The position numbers and the translations under genes are program-made. This document shows, in pieces, positions 1 to 8,825 of a stretch of DNA of 64,000 nucleotides. How positions within the stretch are numbered: the first letter of the stretch is position 1; every line of letters begins with the position of its first letter. The DNA lies in the NCBI RefSeq assembly GCF_013386585.1, contig NZ_JACARO010000042.1, positions 1 through 64,000 on the forward strand, read 5' to 3'. The DNA comes from Pseudomonas sp. P7548. GTDB lineage: Bacteria > Pseudomonadota > Gammaproteobacteria > Pseudomonadales > Pseudomonadaceae. The notes beneath the pieces were generated by a model. It made no database searches and had not been told where the DNA came from. It saw nothing but the letters and a program-made list of their open reading frames with translations.

Positions 1-1131
1 CCCAAACGCCCGCCGAACAAACCCCGTCGAATCCCCCAACGACCCATTCACCGTCCCCGAATGATCCAGCTCCGGATAAAAATGCCACTCCACCCGATCC
101 CCCACCTTGCACGCCTCCCTCACCAACGCCTTCTGCCCCGGCACAAACACATCACGGTCCTTACCGCCCGTCCCCAAAAACACCGGAACATCGGTTTTCA
201 ACGTGGGATACGCCGACTCACGATAAACCCGCTCCAACGCCACCTTGGGCGAACGCTTGAAGCTGTTATTGAACGTCAACCCATCCGCCACCACCCGCTG
301 CTCAATGGCATGCAAGCAATCCTCCTGGCTGGCCTTGAACGCCGGCAACGCCTGATCAGCCAAGTAATCGGCCGGCACAAAGGAAGGATCAAGCAAAGCC
401 GCCGTACTCAGCCGCAACAGGTTGTAGGCAAACGTCGGCACCACAGAACGGCGCGCCTCTTCAAGCTCGGGGCTTTTGCCGTGGGTGTGGGTCGAGGCAT
501 AAGGCGTGCCCGTCGCCACCACGCCGACAAGTTCCACCTCCGGCGCATAGGCCTTGGCCGACACCGCCGTGGCAAACGCCGCACGGCCGCCCTGGGATTG
601 GCCAAACACCACCACCCGCCGAGACAGGTTGAATCCCCCCGCGCCCACCGCCCGAATACTGTCGAGCACGCCATAGGCCAGCGGGCGGGTCAGCCCGTAA
701 GGGTGCAAACCCGGCGTGCCCAGCCCCTGGTAGTCAGTCGCGACAATCGCATAACCCTGGTCGAGCCAATAGTTGAGGTAACGCGTGTCCCGTGGGCGGC
801 GCGCGTTCAGTGACGGCGCGCACCGGTCAGCGCTGCCCACCGTGCCGTGGGCCCAGGCCATCAGCGGCCAGCCACCGGCAGGCGGTGTGCCCTTGGGCAC
901 GAACAGCGCACCGGACACCGCGATGGGCGTGCGGTTGTCGAGCCCGTCGGTGGAGGAATAGAGAATGCGCAGGTTCTGCGCGGCCGACGGCAGGCTCTGT
1001 GACGGCGTCAAAGCCTCGCTGCGCAGCAGCTTGCCTGGCACCGTCGGCACCGGGCCGTTCCAGGTGTAGAACCCCTCGGCAGCGCTGCTACTGCCCGCGA
1101 TCAACACCCACAGCAACGCCCACCCACGCAT
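1..1131 (-). CDS. Secretory-lipase-like alpha/beta hydrolase, 3' end off the window
   Basis: The frame starts at ATG 1131 and is open to base 1, so about 377 N-terminal codons are visible and the C-terminus is missing. The first 18 or so residues form a signal peptide ending near 'SSSAA', so the product is probably exported. The nucleophile elbow GQSQG is present (Ser at about residue 179). A later Asp in GTGGKDRD and a His in PELDHSG complete a plausible Ser-Asp-His triad. The layout resembles the bacterial secretory lipase (LIP) family, but the true substrate cannot be told. The neighbouring nudK ends 6 bases upstream of this start on the same strand, so the two may be cotranscribed. Confidence 0.8.
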   Translation of the reverse strand, partial: MRGWALLWVLIAGSSSAAEGFYTWNGPVPTVPGKLLRSEALTPSQSLPSAAQNLRILYSSTDGLDNRTPIAVSGALFVPKGTPPAGGWPLMAWAHGTVGSADRCAPSLNARRPRDTRYLNYWLDQGYAIVATDYQGLGTPGLHPYGLTRPLAYGVLDSIRAVGAGGFNLSRRVVVFGQSQGGRAAFATAVSAKAYAPEVELVGVVATGTPYASTHTHGKSPELEEARRSVVPTFAYNLLRLSTAALLDPSFVPADYLADQALPAFKASQEDCLHAIEQRVVADGLTFNNSFKRSPKVALERVYRESAYPTLKTDVPVFLGTGGKDRDVFVPGQKALVREACKVGDRVEWHFYPELDHSGTVNGSLGDSTGFVRRAFG

Positions 1132-1137
1132 CGACGA

Positions 1138-1725
1138 TCACCAGCCTTCTTTCAACATGCGCAACTCCAGGTACTGCAACAGCATGAGGGTCTTGCCGTC
1201 GACAATCTCGCCGCTCTGCACCATGGCCAGGGCCTGCTCGAAGCCCAGTTCAAGCACTTCGATGTCTTCGCCCTCTTCCTCGATACCGCCGCCACTGCCC
1301 ACCTGGTCGCCTGGCTGGTACTCACCGATGAAAAAGTGAATGCGCTCGGTCACCGAACCCGGACTCATGAAGGCCGAGTAGATTTTTTCCACATGATGGA
1401 CGCGGTAGCCGGTCTCTTCTTCGGCTTCCAGGCGGATGCGTTCTTCGGGGCTGGCGTTGTCGAGCAAACCGGCAGCGGCTTCGATCAGGTAGCCGTGGTA
1501 GTCGTTGACGAAGGTGGGCATGCGGAACTGACGGATCAGCAGCACGGTGCGTTGCGCACGGTTGTACAACAGGATGGTCGCGCCATTGCCTCGGTCGTAG
1601 ACCTCGCGGGTCTGGGCCTGCCAGGTGCCGTCCTGACGGCGCAGGTCGAAGCTGTATTTCTTGAGGATGTACCAGTTGTCCGAGAGGGTTTCTTCGGCGT
1701 TGATGCGAACGGGGCTGTTGTCCAT
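1138..1725 (-). CDS. nudK: Nudix hydrolase, NudK-type (GDP-mannose pyrophosphatase)
   Basis: The 195-residue product has the NudK length and layout. NudK cleaves GDP-mannose and related nucleotide sugars to the sugar phosphate and NMP in the cytoplasm. The Nudix helix runs from GLLDNAS to EAEEETGY (roughly residues 86-108). The metal-binding EExGY end is intact. Two consensus positions differ from the textbook box: the first Glu is Ser and the Arg of REUXEE is Leu. The start ATG follows AAGGA at a good distance. The gene is followed closely by the exported hydrolase. Nudix membership is firm; the GDP-mannose assignment rests on overall similarity. Confidence 0.85.
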   Translation of the reverse strand: MDNSPVRINAEETLSDNWYILKKYSFDLRRQDGTWQAQTREVYDRGNGATILLYNRAQRTVLLIRQFRMPTFVNDYHGYLIEAAAGLLDNASPEERIRLEAEEETGYRVHHVEKIYSAFMSPGSVTERIHFFIGEYQPGDQVGSGGGIEEEGEDIEVLELGFEQALAMVQSGEIVDGKTLMLLQYLELRMLKEGW

Positions 1726-1904
1726 GGTCGGTCCTTAGCGCGTGGAAGGTGGAGCATGTGGTTGCGCCAGGGCAGCGTCAAGCGGATCACTTGCGGCTAC
1801 AATCGCGCTCCACGAAGGATCTCTCCAGGTTCAAGGAAATGATGCTGCACATCCCGACGCTACGGATAGTGGTGCGCGGCCAAAGCGCGGGGGCGCAATC
1901 GAGT

Positions 1905-2774
1905 TCAGGTGCCAGCAACCGTCTGAGCCGGCGCCTGCTTGATACGCGACCAGGCGGCGGCGACTTCCTCGGCGCTGTGCGCTTTTACCCGCGCGAGGTC
2001 CCGCGGGTAATCCACTCCGGGGTTTTCCGTGAACCGCGTCGCGGTGAATTGGCCATTGCTGGCGCGCAAGATATAGCCCGTGTCGTCGCACTGCGCACTG
2101 GCCAGGAATACCACGCCCGGTGTCACCCAGTCCGGTTTGAGTTCGTCCGGCTCTTCAGTCACGCCCCACATGCGGGTCTTGGCCACCGGCGAGATCGCGT
2201 TGACACGAATACCGGCCGGCGCGCCCTCATGGCTCAGCGCATTCATGATGCCCAGTTGCGCCATCTTGCCGGCACTATAGGCCACCAGCCCCGTCTGCTC
2301 GTACTGCGCATACATGGCGCGGTCGGAGGTGGTGAGAATGATGCGCGGTGAGCGGGAGCGCAGCAGGTGCGGCCAGGCGTGCTTGCACAACCAGAGTGGC
2401 GCGTAGAGGTTGATATCCATGGCCCGTTGCAGGAACGCGGGGTCGAGGTCTTCGATGTTTTGGTAGCCCACCCAGCCAGCGTTGTGGATCAGGATATCGA
2501 GCTGCCCGAAGGCCTCGATCGTGTGCGCGATCAGTTGCCGGCAACCCTCTTGCTGGGATAAGTCGCCCGCTACGCCGATCACCGCCAGGCCTTCAGCCTG
2601 CAACGCCTGGGCGGCGGCCTGTACCACCGATGGGTCGGCACCTGCCCCCACCTTATCGGCCCCGATGTCACTGATCACCACCCGGGCACCGCCCATGGCC
2701 AGCGCTCGTGCATAACTGAGCCCCAACCCGCGTGCGCCACCGGTGACAATCGCGGTTTTTCCTGTGAAATCCAT
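1905..2774 (-). CDS. SDR family NAD(P)-dependent oxidoreductase
   Basis: A 289-residue short-chain dehydrogenase. The cofactor motif TGGARGLG lies near the N-terminus, NAG is present in 'IHNAGW', the catalytic Ser lies in 'TTSD' and the active pair is YSAGK (Y-x-x-x-K). ATG 2774 is chosen because AGGAGAG lies 8 bases before it; an in-frame start 12 codons upstream has no such site. The C-terminal 50 residues extend past the SDR core, as in the 3-hydroxyacyl-CoA/HSD-like members. The substrate is unknown. It lies alone between nudK and a divergent hydrolase. Confidence 0.85.
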   Translation of the reverse strand: MDFTGKTAIVTGGARGLGLSYARALAMGGARVVISDIGADKVGAGADPSVVQAAAQALQAEGLAVIGVAGDLSQQEGCRQLIAHTIEAFGQLDILIHNAGWVGYQNIEDLDPAFLQRAMDINLYAPLWLCKHAWPHLLRSRSPRIILTTSDRAMYAQYEQTGLVAYSAGKMAQLGIMNALSHEGAPAGIRVNAISPVAKTRMWGVTEEPDELKPDWVTPGVVFLASAQCDDTGYILRASNGQFTATRFTENPGVDYPRDLARVKAHSAEEVAAAWSRIKQAPAQTVAGT

Positions 2775-2936
2775 AGACGTGCTCTCCTGTTCGGCTGCCC
2801 ACCCTAACAACCCGTGACGGGCTTGTTCAATGCTGTAACACTTTGCAAGCTATCGCCCCTGACGGTGGTCGAATTAATTCCTGCCCGCGCAAGCCATCTG
2901 GTAAAACCCGTGCTTCGCCTTTGTCCTGGAACCTTC

Positions 2937-3863
2937 ATGTCATCTCGTTTTATGTCTCGCCTGGGCCTGCGCTGGTTTCCCCTGTTGTGCATGGCGTTGT
3001 TGATCGTCGGCCTGCCGGTGGGCTGCGCCGTGCTGCAACACAAGGAACGCGAGCTGGTGTTTCGCATCGAGCCGGGCACGGCGGGTTGGTATACCGGCTT
3101 GCCGAAAGCCGTGCAGGAGTTCGACCTCAAGCCCGCCAGTTTCAAGTCGGGGCAGAATATTCACGGCTGGTGGTGGCCGGCAGACAAGCAGGACGCCCCG
3201 GCGATCCTCTACCTGCACGGCGTGCGCTGGAACCTCACCGGGCAGCTGTTTCGCATTGAGCAGTTGCACGCGCTGGGCTATTCGGTGCTGGCCATCGACT
3301 ATCGCGGTTTCGGCCAGAGCCAGGGCGACTTGCCTTCAGAAACCAGCGTGTACGAAGACGCGCGCATTGCCTGGGAGCGCTTCCAGGTGCTGCAGCCCAA
3401 CCCAAGCAAACGCCTGCTCTACGGGCACTCATTGGGCGGCGCCGTGGCCATCGACCTCGCTGCAGAGTTGAGCAAACAAACCCCGGTGCCGGTACGCGGG
3501 CTGGTGATCGAATCCACGTTCACCTCCCTGGCCGATGTCGCCACCGCCGTGGCCAACACCTCGTTGCCGGTGCGCTGGTTGCTGTCGCAGAAATTCGATT
3601 CGATCGACAAGATCGCCGAGGTACACATGCCGCTGCTGGTGGTGCACGGCCTCGACGACCGCTATGTACCGCCGCGTTTCAGCCAGCAGTTGTTCGATGC
3701 CGCCCAGGACCCCAAGCGGTTGTTGCTGGTGCCAGGCGCCAGTCATAACAACAGCATGAGCCTCGCGGGTCGCAGCTATGGCCAGGCGCTGGACAACCTG
3801 ATGCGCGCGAAGGTGCCAGCACAGGTGGTGACACACTCCACAGGTCGCAACGGCGACTCCTGA
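2937..3863 (+). CDS. Alpha/beta hydrolase with N-terminal membrane/lipoprotein signal
   Basis: A 308-residue serine hydrolase of the BEM46/FrsA-like type. An N-terminal hydrophobic stretch ends in 'GLPVGC', which could be a lipobox or a signal anchor. The nucleophile elbow is GHSLGG, the oxyanion region is 'YLHGVRWN', and Asp and His are supplied by 'HGLDDRYVPP' and 'GASHNNS'. ATG 2937 is chosen because the signal sequence begins there; the frame is open about 40 codons further upstream without a plausible start site. The probable location is the periplasmic face of the inner membrane. No substrate can be inferred. Confidence 0.8.
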   Translation: MSSRFMSRLGLRWFPLLCMALLIVGLPVGCAVLQHKERELVFRIEPGTAGWYTGLPKAVQEFDLKPASFKSGQNIHGWWWPADKQDAPAILYLHGVRWNLTGQLFRIEQLHALGYSVLAIDYRGFGQSQGDLPSETSVYEDARIAWERFQVLQPNPSKRLLYGHSLGGAVAIDLAAELSKQTPVPVRGLVIESTFTSLADVATAVANTSLPVRWLLSQKFDSIDKIAEVHMPLLVVHGLDDRYVPPRFSQQLFDAAQDPKRLLLVPGASHNNSMSLAGRSYGQALDNLMRAKVPAQVVTHSTGRNGDS

Positions 3864-4006
3864 AAGCACTTTTCGGCACCCGGTCTGCGCTTGGCTGTCA
3901 AGCGCAAACCCTGCCCATACTGGCCCGCGCCGGCAGTTGATCAAATATTAACCGCGGGTTAAATCGCCAACCCTGCCGGGCCTTCGTAAAGTTATCCACA
4001 GAGATA

Positions 4007-4047
4007 CCCACGGTTTTCGTGGACAACTCTTTTTATTTTTTTACGAT
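4007..4047 (+). terminator. Possible rho-independent terminator between convergent genes
   Basis: A short stem with the arms CCACG and CGTGG around a TTTT loop is followed within a few bases by a long T-rich run. It sits in the 192-base gap between the convergent hydrolase and hydroxy-acid dehydrogenase genes. The stem is short, so this is tentative. The rest of the gap shows nothing else convincing. Confidence 0.35.
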
Positions 4048-4055
4048 TTTTTTGC

Positions 4056-5216
4056 TCAATAAATGCTTTCGGGAAATGTACCCGGCAGCAGAATTTCGCG
4101 GTTCACATCGCGTATATCGTTATAGCCACACAACGCCATCGACACGTCCAACTCACGGGCGATGATGTCCAGCGCCTTGGTCACGCCCGCCTCGCCCATC
4201 GCACCCAAACCGTACAAATGAGGCCGCCCGATCAGGGTGCCTTTTGCGCCCAGTGCCATCGCCTTGAGCACGTCTTGCCCCGAGCGAATGCCACCGTCGA
4301 GCCACACTTCAATCCGTTTGCCCACGGCCTCGACGATTGCCGGCAACTGGCTGATGCTCGACGGCGCGCCGTCCAACTGGCGCCCGCCGTGGTTGCTCAC
4401 CACCAACGCATCGGCGCCGGAATCGGCCGCCAGCCGCGCATCTTCCACATCGAGGATGCCCTTGATGATCAGCTTGCCGCCCCAGCATTTCTTGATCCAC
4501 GCCACATCGTCCCAGCTCAGGCGCGGGTCGAATTGCTGGGCGGTCCACGACGACAGCGAACTCATGTCGGCCACACCTTTTACATGCCCGACAATGTTGC
4601 CAAAGCCTCGGCGTTTGGTGCCAAGCATGCCCATTACCCAACGCGGTTTGGTGGCCATGTTGAGGATATTCGGCAAGGTCAGTTTGGGCGGCGCCGAGAG
4701 GCCATTGATCAAGTCCTTGTGGCGCTGGCCAAGGATCTGCAGGTCCAGAGTCAGCACCAATGCGTCCACGCCTGCGGCCTTGGCGCGCTCGATCAACTGC
4801 TCGATGAACGCGCGGTCGCGCATCACGTACAACTGGAACCAGAACGGTTGGCCGACGTGTTCGGCAATGTCTTCCAGGGAACAGATGCTCATGGTCGACA
4901 AGGTGTAGCGCAGGCCGAACGCGGCGGCGGCGCGGGCGGTGAGGATCTCGCCGTCGGCATGCTGCATGCCGGCCAACCCGGTCGGCGCCAGGGCCACCGG
5001 CATGGCCATGTCCTGGCCGATCATGGTGGCGCGGATCGAACGCGAATCGATGTTGCGCGCCACCCGCTGGCGGAATTTGATCTGGGCAAAATCGCTTTCA
5101 TTTGCCCGGTAGGTGCTTTCAGTCCAGGAGCCGGAATCGGCGTAGTCGTAAAACATCCTTGGGACACGTTTTTGCGCGAGCTTGCGTAAGTCTTCGATGG
5201 TTGTGATCAACGACAT
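4056..5216 (-). CDS. FMN-dependent alpha-hydroxy-acid dehydrogenase (LldD/mandelate dehydrogenase family)
   Basis: A 386-residue TIM-barrel flavoenzyme that would oxidise an L-2-hydroxy acid to the 2-oxo acid using FMN. The family signature SNHGGRQLDG with its catalytic His is present, as are the N-terminal 'FYDYADSG' and the FMN phosphate-binding 'DGGIRSGQDVLKAMALGA'. ATG 5216 is preferred over GTG 5225 because GGAGAGG is 8 bases upstream of it. It differs noticeably from canonical L-lactate dehydrogenase at the N-terminus, so the substrate (lactate, mandelate or another hydroxy acid) is left open. It is transcribed divergently from a DeoR regulator, which may control it. Confidence 0.85.
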   Translation of the reverse strand: MSLITTIEDLRKLAQKRVPRMFYDYADSGSWTESTYRANESDFAQIKFRQRVARNIDSRSIRATMIGQDMAMPVALAPTGLAGMQHADGEILTARAAAAFGLRYTLSTMSICSLEDIAEHVGQPFWFQLYVMRDRAFIEQLIERAKAAGVDALVLTLDLQILGQRHKDLINGLSAPPKLTLPNILNMATKPRWVMGMLGTKRRGFGNIVGHVKGVADMSSLSSWTAQQFDPRLSWDDVAWIKKCWGGKLIIKGILDVEDARLAADSGADALVVSNHGGRQLDGAPSSISQLPAIVEAVGKRIEVWLDGGIRSGQDVLKAMALGAKGTLIGRPHLYGLGAMGEAGVTKALDIIARELDVSMALCGYNDIRDVNREILLPGTFPESIY

Positions 5217-5337
5217 CGGGGTCACCTCTCCCTGAACTGAACACAGAGAGTAAGCGTAGATCCGCCATACAACCAGCCATTGCGTTTACATCACCCGAGG
5301 GCTAATCTCGCATAAACCCGCAAAAAGACGCACAAAC

Positions 5338-6123
5338 ATGCAAAACACCCATCACGCCATCGACCTGCCTTCGTTGCGTAAACAGAAGATCCTGTTGCTG
5401 CTGGAGCGCGACGGCAAAGTCACCGCCGCCGAGCTGGTGGAGCATTTTGCCGTGTCCCAGGACACCATTCGCCGTGACCTCAGCGAGCTAGCGGCAGCCG
5501 GTCTTTTGCAACGTGTCCACGGCGGCGCCCTGCCCCGGCCCAAAGACACCGGCAAGGATTTTTTCACCCGTGTCGGCGAGACCAACGACGCCAAGCGCCA
5601 GCTCGCGCAATTGGCCGCAGACCGTGTGGAAGACGGGCAGATTGTGCTGTTCGATTCCGGCTCGACCACCTTGAAAATCGCCCAATCCTTGCCACGCAAC
5701 ATCCGCCTGACAGTGGTCACGCCGTCACCGATGATTGCCATCGCCCTGGCCGATCACCCCAACGTCAAAGTGATTCTGGCCGGTGGCCAACTCAACCCGG
5801 CGACCCTTTCCACCAGCGGGCATGAAACCGTTCGCCTGATTGAAAGCGTCAAGGCAGACCTGCTGTTTACCGGCGTGTGCGCGCTGCACCCGCAGATCGG
5901 CATCAGCTCGCTGCATTTTGATGAAGTGGCGGTCAAACAGGCCCTGATCGACAGCGCCTCACACGTAGTGGCGGTGACCATGGCGGACAAACTCGGCGCC
6001 GTGGAGCCCTTTATCGTGGCGCCATGCAGCCGAATCCATACGTTGATTACCGAATGGCATGTGCCGAGTGTCGAGGCGTACGAGCAGTTAGGCTTGGAGG
6101 TGTTGAGGGTGGAGGTCGAGTAG
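5338..6123 (+). CDS. DeoR/GlpR family transcriptional regulator
   Basis: 261 residues. The N-terminal winged helix carries the DeoR signature 'VSQDTIRRDLSEL' followed by 'RVHGGAL'. The C-terminal DeoR sensor domain has 'LFDSGSTTLKIAQ' and 'LAGGQLNPATLS', which in this family bind phosphorylated sugars or related metabolites. It is divergent from the hydroxy-acid dehydrogenase with about 120 bases between the starts, suggesting local regulation. Its 3' end overlaps the convergent DUF72 gene by 36 bases. Confidence 0.9.
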   Translation: MQNTHHAIDLPSLRKQKILLLLERDGKVTAAELVEHFAVSQDTIRRDLSELAAAGLLQRVHGGALPRPKDTGKDFFTRVGETNDAKRQLAQLAADRVEDGQIVLFDSGSTTLKIAQSLPRNIRLTVVTPSPMIAIALADHPNVKVILAGGQLNPATLSTSGHETVRLIESVKADLLFTGVCALHPQIGISSLHFDEVAVKQALIDSASHVVAVTMADKLGAVEPFIVAPCSRIHTLITEWHVPSVEAYEQLGLEVLRVEVE

Positions 6124-6825
6124 GTACAAGGCGTCAGCCACCGCATGCCCGCTGGCGGTGTTATCGAAAATGCACCATGTGAGAATACCCTGCGCAACCG
6201 ACTGCTCGAGCAGGCGCGCAAACGCCTGCACACGCTCCAGGCCATAGGCGCTGTGATAAAGACGCGGTGAACCGTGCAGACGCCAATAACGCACGCCTTG
6301 CCAACCGCCGGGGCTCGCCCCGCGTTCGATCACGGGTGGGTCAGCAGCCACCCGCGCCACCTGGAAACGCTCCAACAACGCCTCGGCCTTGAGCCAACTG
6401 GCATGACGCGGTTCAAGCACAATGGCTCCGGTATAGCGTTGGCGCAGAGCGGTGAAAAACGTTGCAGCCACGCCTGGCTCATAGCTCAGTGAGGGAGGCA
6501 GTTGCACCAGCAAACAGCCTAGCTTTTGACCCAAGTGCAGGCATTGCTCAATGAACTCATCCAGGGCGGTCTCACAGTATTGCAAGCGAAGTTCATGGGT
6601 GATGTTTTTCGGCAATTTGACTGAAAAGCGAAATGCCGATGGCACCGAGTCGTGCCAACGCTCATAGGTCTTGGCCAAATGCGGGCGGTAAAACGAACTG
6701 TTGATTTCCACCGCATTCAAGCGCATTGCGTAGCGCTGTAAATGCGTGCCCTCGCTTTTAAAGGCCGACGCGTATTGCCGAGGCAAGCTCCACCCCGCAC
6801 AGCCCACAAACAGCGGCGCCGTCAA
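6088..6825 (-). CDS. DUF72 family protein (YecE-like)
   Basis: 245 residues with the DUF72 features 'VGCAGWSLPRQY' at the N-terminus, 'INSSFYRPH' and 'FSVKLPKNITH', and a C-terminal 'WCIFDNTASGHAVADA'. DUF72 proteins adopt a TIM-barrel-like fold of unknown biochemical role. The start overlaps the stop of the upstream HhH gene by 4 bases (ATGA), so the two are translationally coupled. Its 3' end runs into the convergent deoR-type gene. Confidence 0.85.
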   Translation of the reverse strand: MTAPLFVGCAGWSLPRQYASAFKSEGTHLQRYAMRLNAVEINSSFYRPHLAKTYERWHDSVPSAFRFSVKLPKNITHELRLQYCETALDEFIEQCLHLGQKLGCLLVQLPPSLSYEPGVAATFFTALRQRYTGAIVLEPRHASWLKAEALLERFQVARVAADPPVIERGASPGGWQGVRYWRLHGSPRLYHSAYGLERVQAFARLLEQSVAQGILTWCIFDNTASGHAVADALYLLDLHPQHLQA

Positions 6826-7253
6826 AACAGCACCGCAGCCGCATCGCGCATGAAAATCTCAATGGTCTTGGGGCCCACACCATCAAACTCACCCAAGCGT
6901 TTTTCAAACGCCTGGCGATTATTACTGGCGTCGCGCATCTGCGTGATGTTGCCCGCGTATTCCGCGTTCAGTTTGGCACTCAGATCGAGCAGGCGCTGTG
7001 CGGTGGACTCGTCATAACGCACGTAATGCGCACGCCCCAGCATCGCGACTAATTCGCGGGAGGTGCAATGTTGCAACTTGCGCGCCGTGTCCCGGCCCTC
7101 TTCCTCGACAATCACCCGATAAGCCTGGGCCGCGATGGGCGCCTGGATGCGTTTACCCATTAGGAAGCTGGCAAGAAACCATTTGAACAGGCTGCTGTTG
7201 TCTTCAGGCGTGAGCTCAATGCCGAGTTCCGATGCACTAATTGAACGAGCCAT
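6822..7253 (-). CDS. Small HhH domain protein (endonuclease III/DNA glycosylase-like)
   Basis: 143 residues. The C-terminal helix-hairpin-helix element 'LGEFDGVGPKTIEIF' resembles those of base-excision DNA glycosylases and lyases. The protein is much shorter than full endonuclease III (about 210 residues). It has no iron-sulfur cysteine cluster, and the only Cys is in 'LQHCTS'. It therefore looks like a stand-alone HhH DNA-binding or minimal glycosylase-like protein. Its pairing with DUF72 by a 4-base overlap suggests a joint function, possibly in DNA repair, which is inference. Confidence 0.75.
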   Translation of the reverse strand: MARSISASELGIELTPEDNSSLFKWFLASFLMGKRIQAPIAAQAYRVIVEEEGRDTARKLQHCTSRELVAMLGRAHYVRYDESTAQRLLDLSAKLNAEYAGNITQMRDASNNRQAFEKRLGEFDGVGPKTIEIFMRDAAAVLF

Positions 7254-7518
7254 GGTTATTCCCCCAGCATGGGATCGGAGCTTTTTTCATCACAGGCGAA
7301 CGGGATCATGACGGTGACTCCTGGCAGTTGAACGACCCTTGAAACAGCGGCCCTGTAAACAGCAGAGGCCCACTCTGAGGGGATAGTTCAAGGAAATTGC
7401 CCGGGCAGACCATCGGAGAAATAAACGCGAATTAAATTAAACCTTCGGCGCACACGCCCGCTCAACAGACGGTAGCCACACCTTCCCACCCGACGTTCGC
7501 CACAGGAGACACCCCACC

Positions 7519-8079
7519 ATGAGTTCCCGACTCACTGCCAAGAAGATCCTGATCATCACCTCCAACACGGGTATCGAGCGCGACGAACTGCTCAAGCCTC
7601 TGCAGCAACTGCGCGGCGATGGCGCGACCGTGACCCACGCTTCCAGCAAGGGCGGTACGACCCAGACATTTGTGGGCGACACCGAGAAAGATAAGGCGGT
7701 GGAATCCGACACTAAATTGTCCGAGGTCTCCAGCGCCGACTTTGACGCCCTGATCATCCCAGGTGGCACTGTAAATGCCGATACCCTGCGCCAGGACACG
7801 GCAGCTCTCAAGCTGATCAATGAGTTCGTCAAAGCCGGCAAAACCGTGGCGGCCATCTGTCACGGGCCGTGGGCGTTGATCGACGCTGGCGTCATCAAGG
7901 GCAAGACCCTCACCTCGTACAAAAGCGTGCGCACGGATCTGATCAACGCCGGAGCTGCCGAATGGGTGGATGCACAGGTCAAGGAGTGCAAGGCCAATGG
8001 ATGGGCGCTGATCACCTCACGCACGCCAGACGATTTGCCGGCATTCAACGACGCCATCGCCAAGGCTGTTGCCGGTTGA
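7519..8079 (+). CDS. pfpI: PfpI/DJ-1 family protein (YhbO-type deglycase/chaperone)
   Basis: 186 residues of the type 1 glutamine amidotransferase-like fold. The nucleophile Cys sits in 'AAICHGPW' (A-x-C-H-G) and the upstream Glu is in the 'ERDELLKPL' region, as in PfpI and YhbO. Family members are described as stress proteins with protease, deglycase or chaperone activity; the physiological role is debated. AGGAG lies upstream of ATG 7519. The gene is followed by a strong terminator, so it is probably monocistronic. The 265-base gap before it shows no other gene. Confidence 0.85.
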   Translation: MSSRLTAKKILIITSNTGIERDELLKPLQQLRGDGATVTHASSKGGTTQTFVGDTEKDKAVESDTKLSEVSSADFDALIIPGGTVNADTLRQDTAALKLINEFVKAGKTVAAICHGPWALIDAGVIKGKTLTSYKSVRTDLINAGAAEWVDAQVKECKANGWALITSRTPDDLPAFNDAIAKAVAG

Positions 8080-8096
8080 TGGCCTGCCACTGAACG

Positions 8097-8127
8097 AAAA
8101 CAGGCGCCCTGGGGCGCCTGTTTTTTT
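8097..8127 (+). terminator. Rho-independent terminator of the pfpI-type gene
   Basis: A perfect G+C-rich hairpin (arms ACAGGCGCCC and GGGCGCCTGT) is followed by seven T. It lies 18 bases after the stop codon. The preceding A run makes it potentially bidirectional for the convergent small membrane gene. Confidence 0.9.
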
Positions 8128-8137
8128 AACGGCAGTT

Positions 8138-8344
8138 TCAGCTTCGACGGTGATCGGGCATCTCGCGCTTGGGCCCGAACATGGCCCAGGCGATGAGCCC
8201 GAACAGCGGTACGAAAATCAGAATGATCAGCCACAGCCCCTTGGTCTCCCAGCCACCAGTGCTGCGTAATACGATGTTGATTGCCCACAGCTCCAACAGC
8301 AGCAGAATCACCGCCAAACCGATCCAGACATAGTCTATTTGCAT
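8138..8344 (-). CDS. Small membrane protein, PLDc_N domain
   Basis: 68 residues with two transmembrane helices and the short motif 'GGWETKGLWLIILIFVPLFG'-like centre typical of the phospholipase D-nuclease N-terminal (PLDc_N) domain found alone in many small bacterial membrane proteins. There is no HKD catalytic motif, so it is not an enzyme by itself. A good GGAGG-type site precedes ATG 8344. The role is unknown; stress or osmotic induction is common for relatives. Confidence 0.75.
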   Translation of the reverse strand: MQIDYVWIGLAVILLLLELWAINIVLRSTGGWETKGLWLIILIFVPLFGLIAWAMFGPKREMPDHRRS

Positions 8345-8533
8345 GCGTCACCTCCTGAGGTCGTATGCATTAGGTCAAGGGATCGGCGCGAGGGTTCATT
8401 AAAACTGCCCGGCGATGGCCTTTCGTCGCGCACGGGGAAATTTTCCAAACTTTGGTTCCAGGCCATGACTCCCACTAGGTAAGCCCCCTTGAATTGACCC
8501 GGAGGCGGCGAAACATGGAAAAGGGATCACGTC

Positions 8534-8821
8534 ATGAAGACCGATATCTCGCGCAACATCGTGTTGATCATCTGCCTCGCCGGATGGCTGGGCAGCCCGG
8601 TCCATGCGGCCTTCGGCGATGACACCAGCCCACCGCCCAGCTTGAGTGGGGACAATGCCGCAGGCTCTGCCCTACCGCCAGGCACCTACCCCAGCAGCCC
8701 CGCCGACAGCGACAAGAAAGCCGATTCGACGCCGAAAAAAGACAGCGTCAAACCGGCCCCCAAACCCAAGCACCGCAGCGATAAAACCCAGCCGAGCCGC
8801 ACACCTCGCACCGGGAGTTAG
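8534..8821 (+). CDS. Small exported Pro/Ser/Lys-rich protein of unknown function
   Basis: 95 residues. The first 25 or so form a cleavable signal peptide ending 'SPVHA'. The mature part is low-complexity, rich in Pro, Ser, Asp and Lys ('KPAPKPKHRSDKTQPS'), and probably disordered in the periplasm. An A/G-rich ribosome site (AAAAGGGA) precedes ATG 8534. No family was recognised. It ends 4 bases before the convergent LprI-domain gene. Confidence 0.6.
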   Translation: MKTDISRNIVLIICLAGWLGSPVHAAFGDDTSPPPSLSGDNAAGSALPPGTYPSSPADSDKKADSTPKKDSVKPAPKPKHRSDKTQPSRTPRTGS

Positions 8822-8825
8822 CAGC

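Noticed and set aside
3992..4000. A perfect DnaA box TTATCCACA in the gap between convergent genes.
   Set aside because: A nine-base match is expected about once per few hundred kilobases of both strands by chance. No cluster of boxes or A+T-rich unwinding region is present, so this is not an origin.
4218..5189. A 323-codon open frame on the plus strand opposite the hydroxy-acid dehydrogenase.
   Set aside because: The minus strand carries the conserved FMN enzyme across the same bases. The opposite frame is the usual high-G+C shadow with no domain.
6822..7253. A truncated endonuclease III pseudogene.
   Set aside because: The frame is intact, has a normal start, and is coupled by a 4-base overlap to DUF72, so it looks like a functional small HhH protein rather than a remnant.
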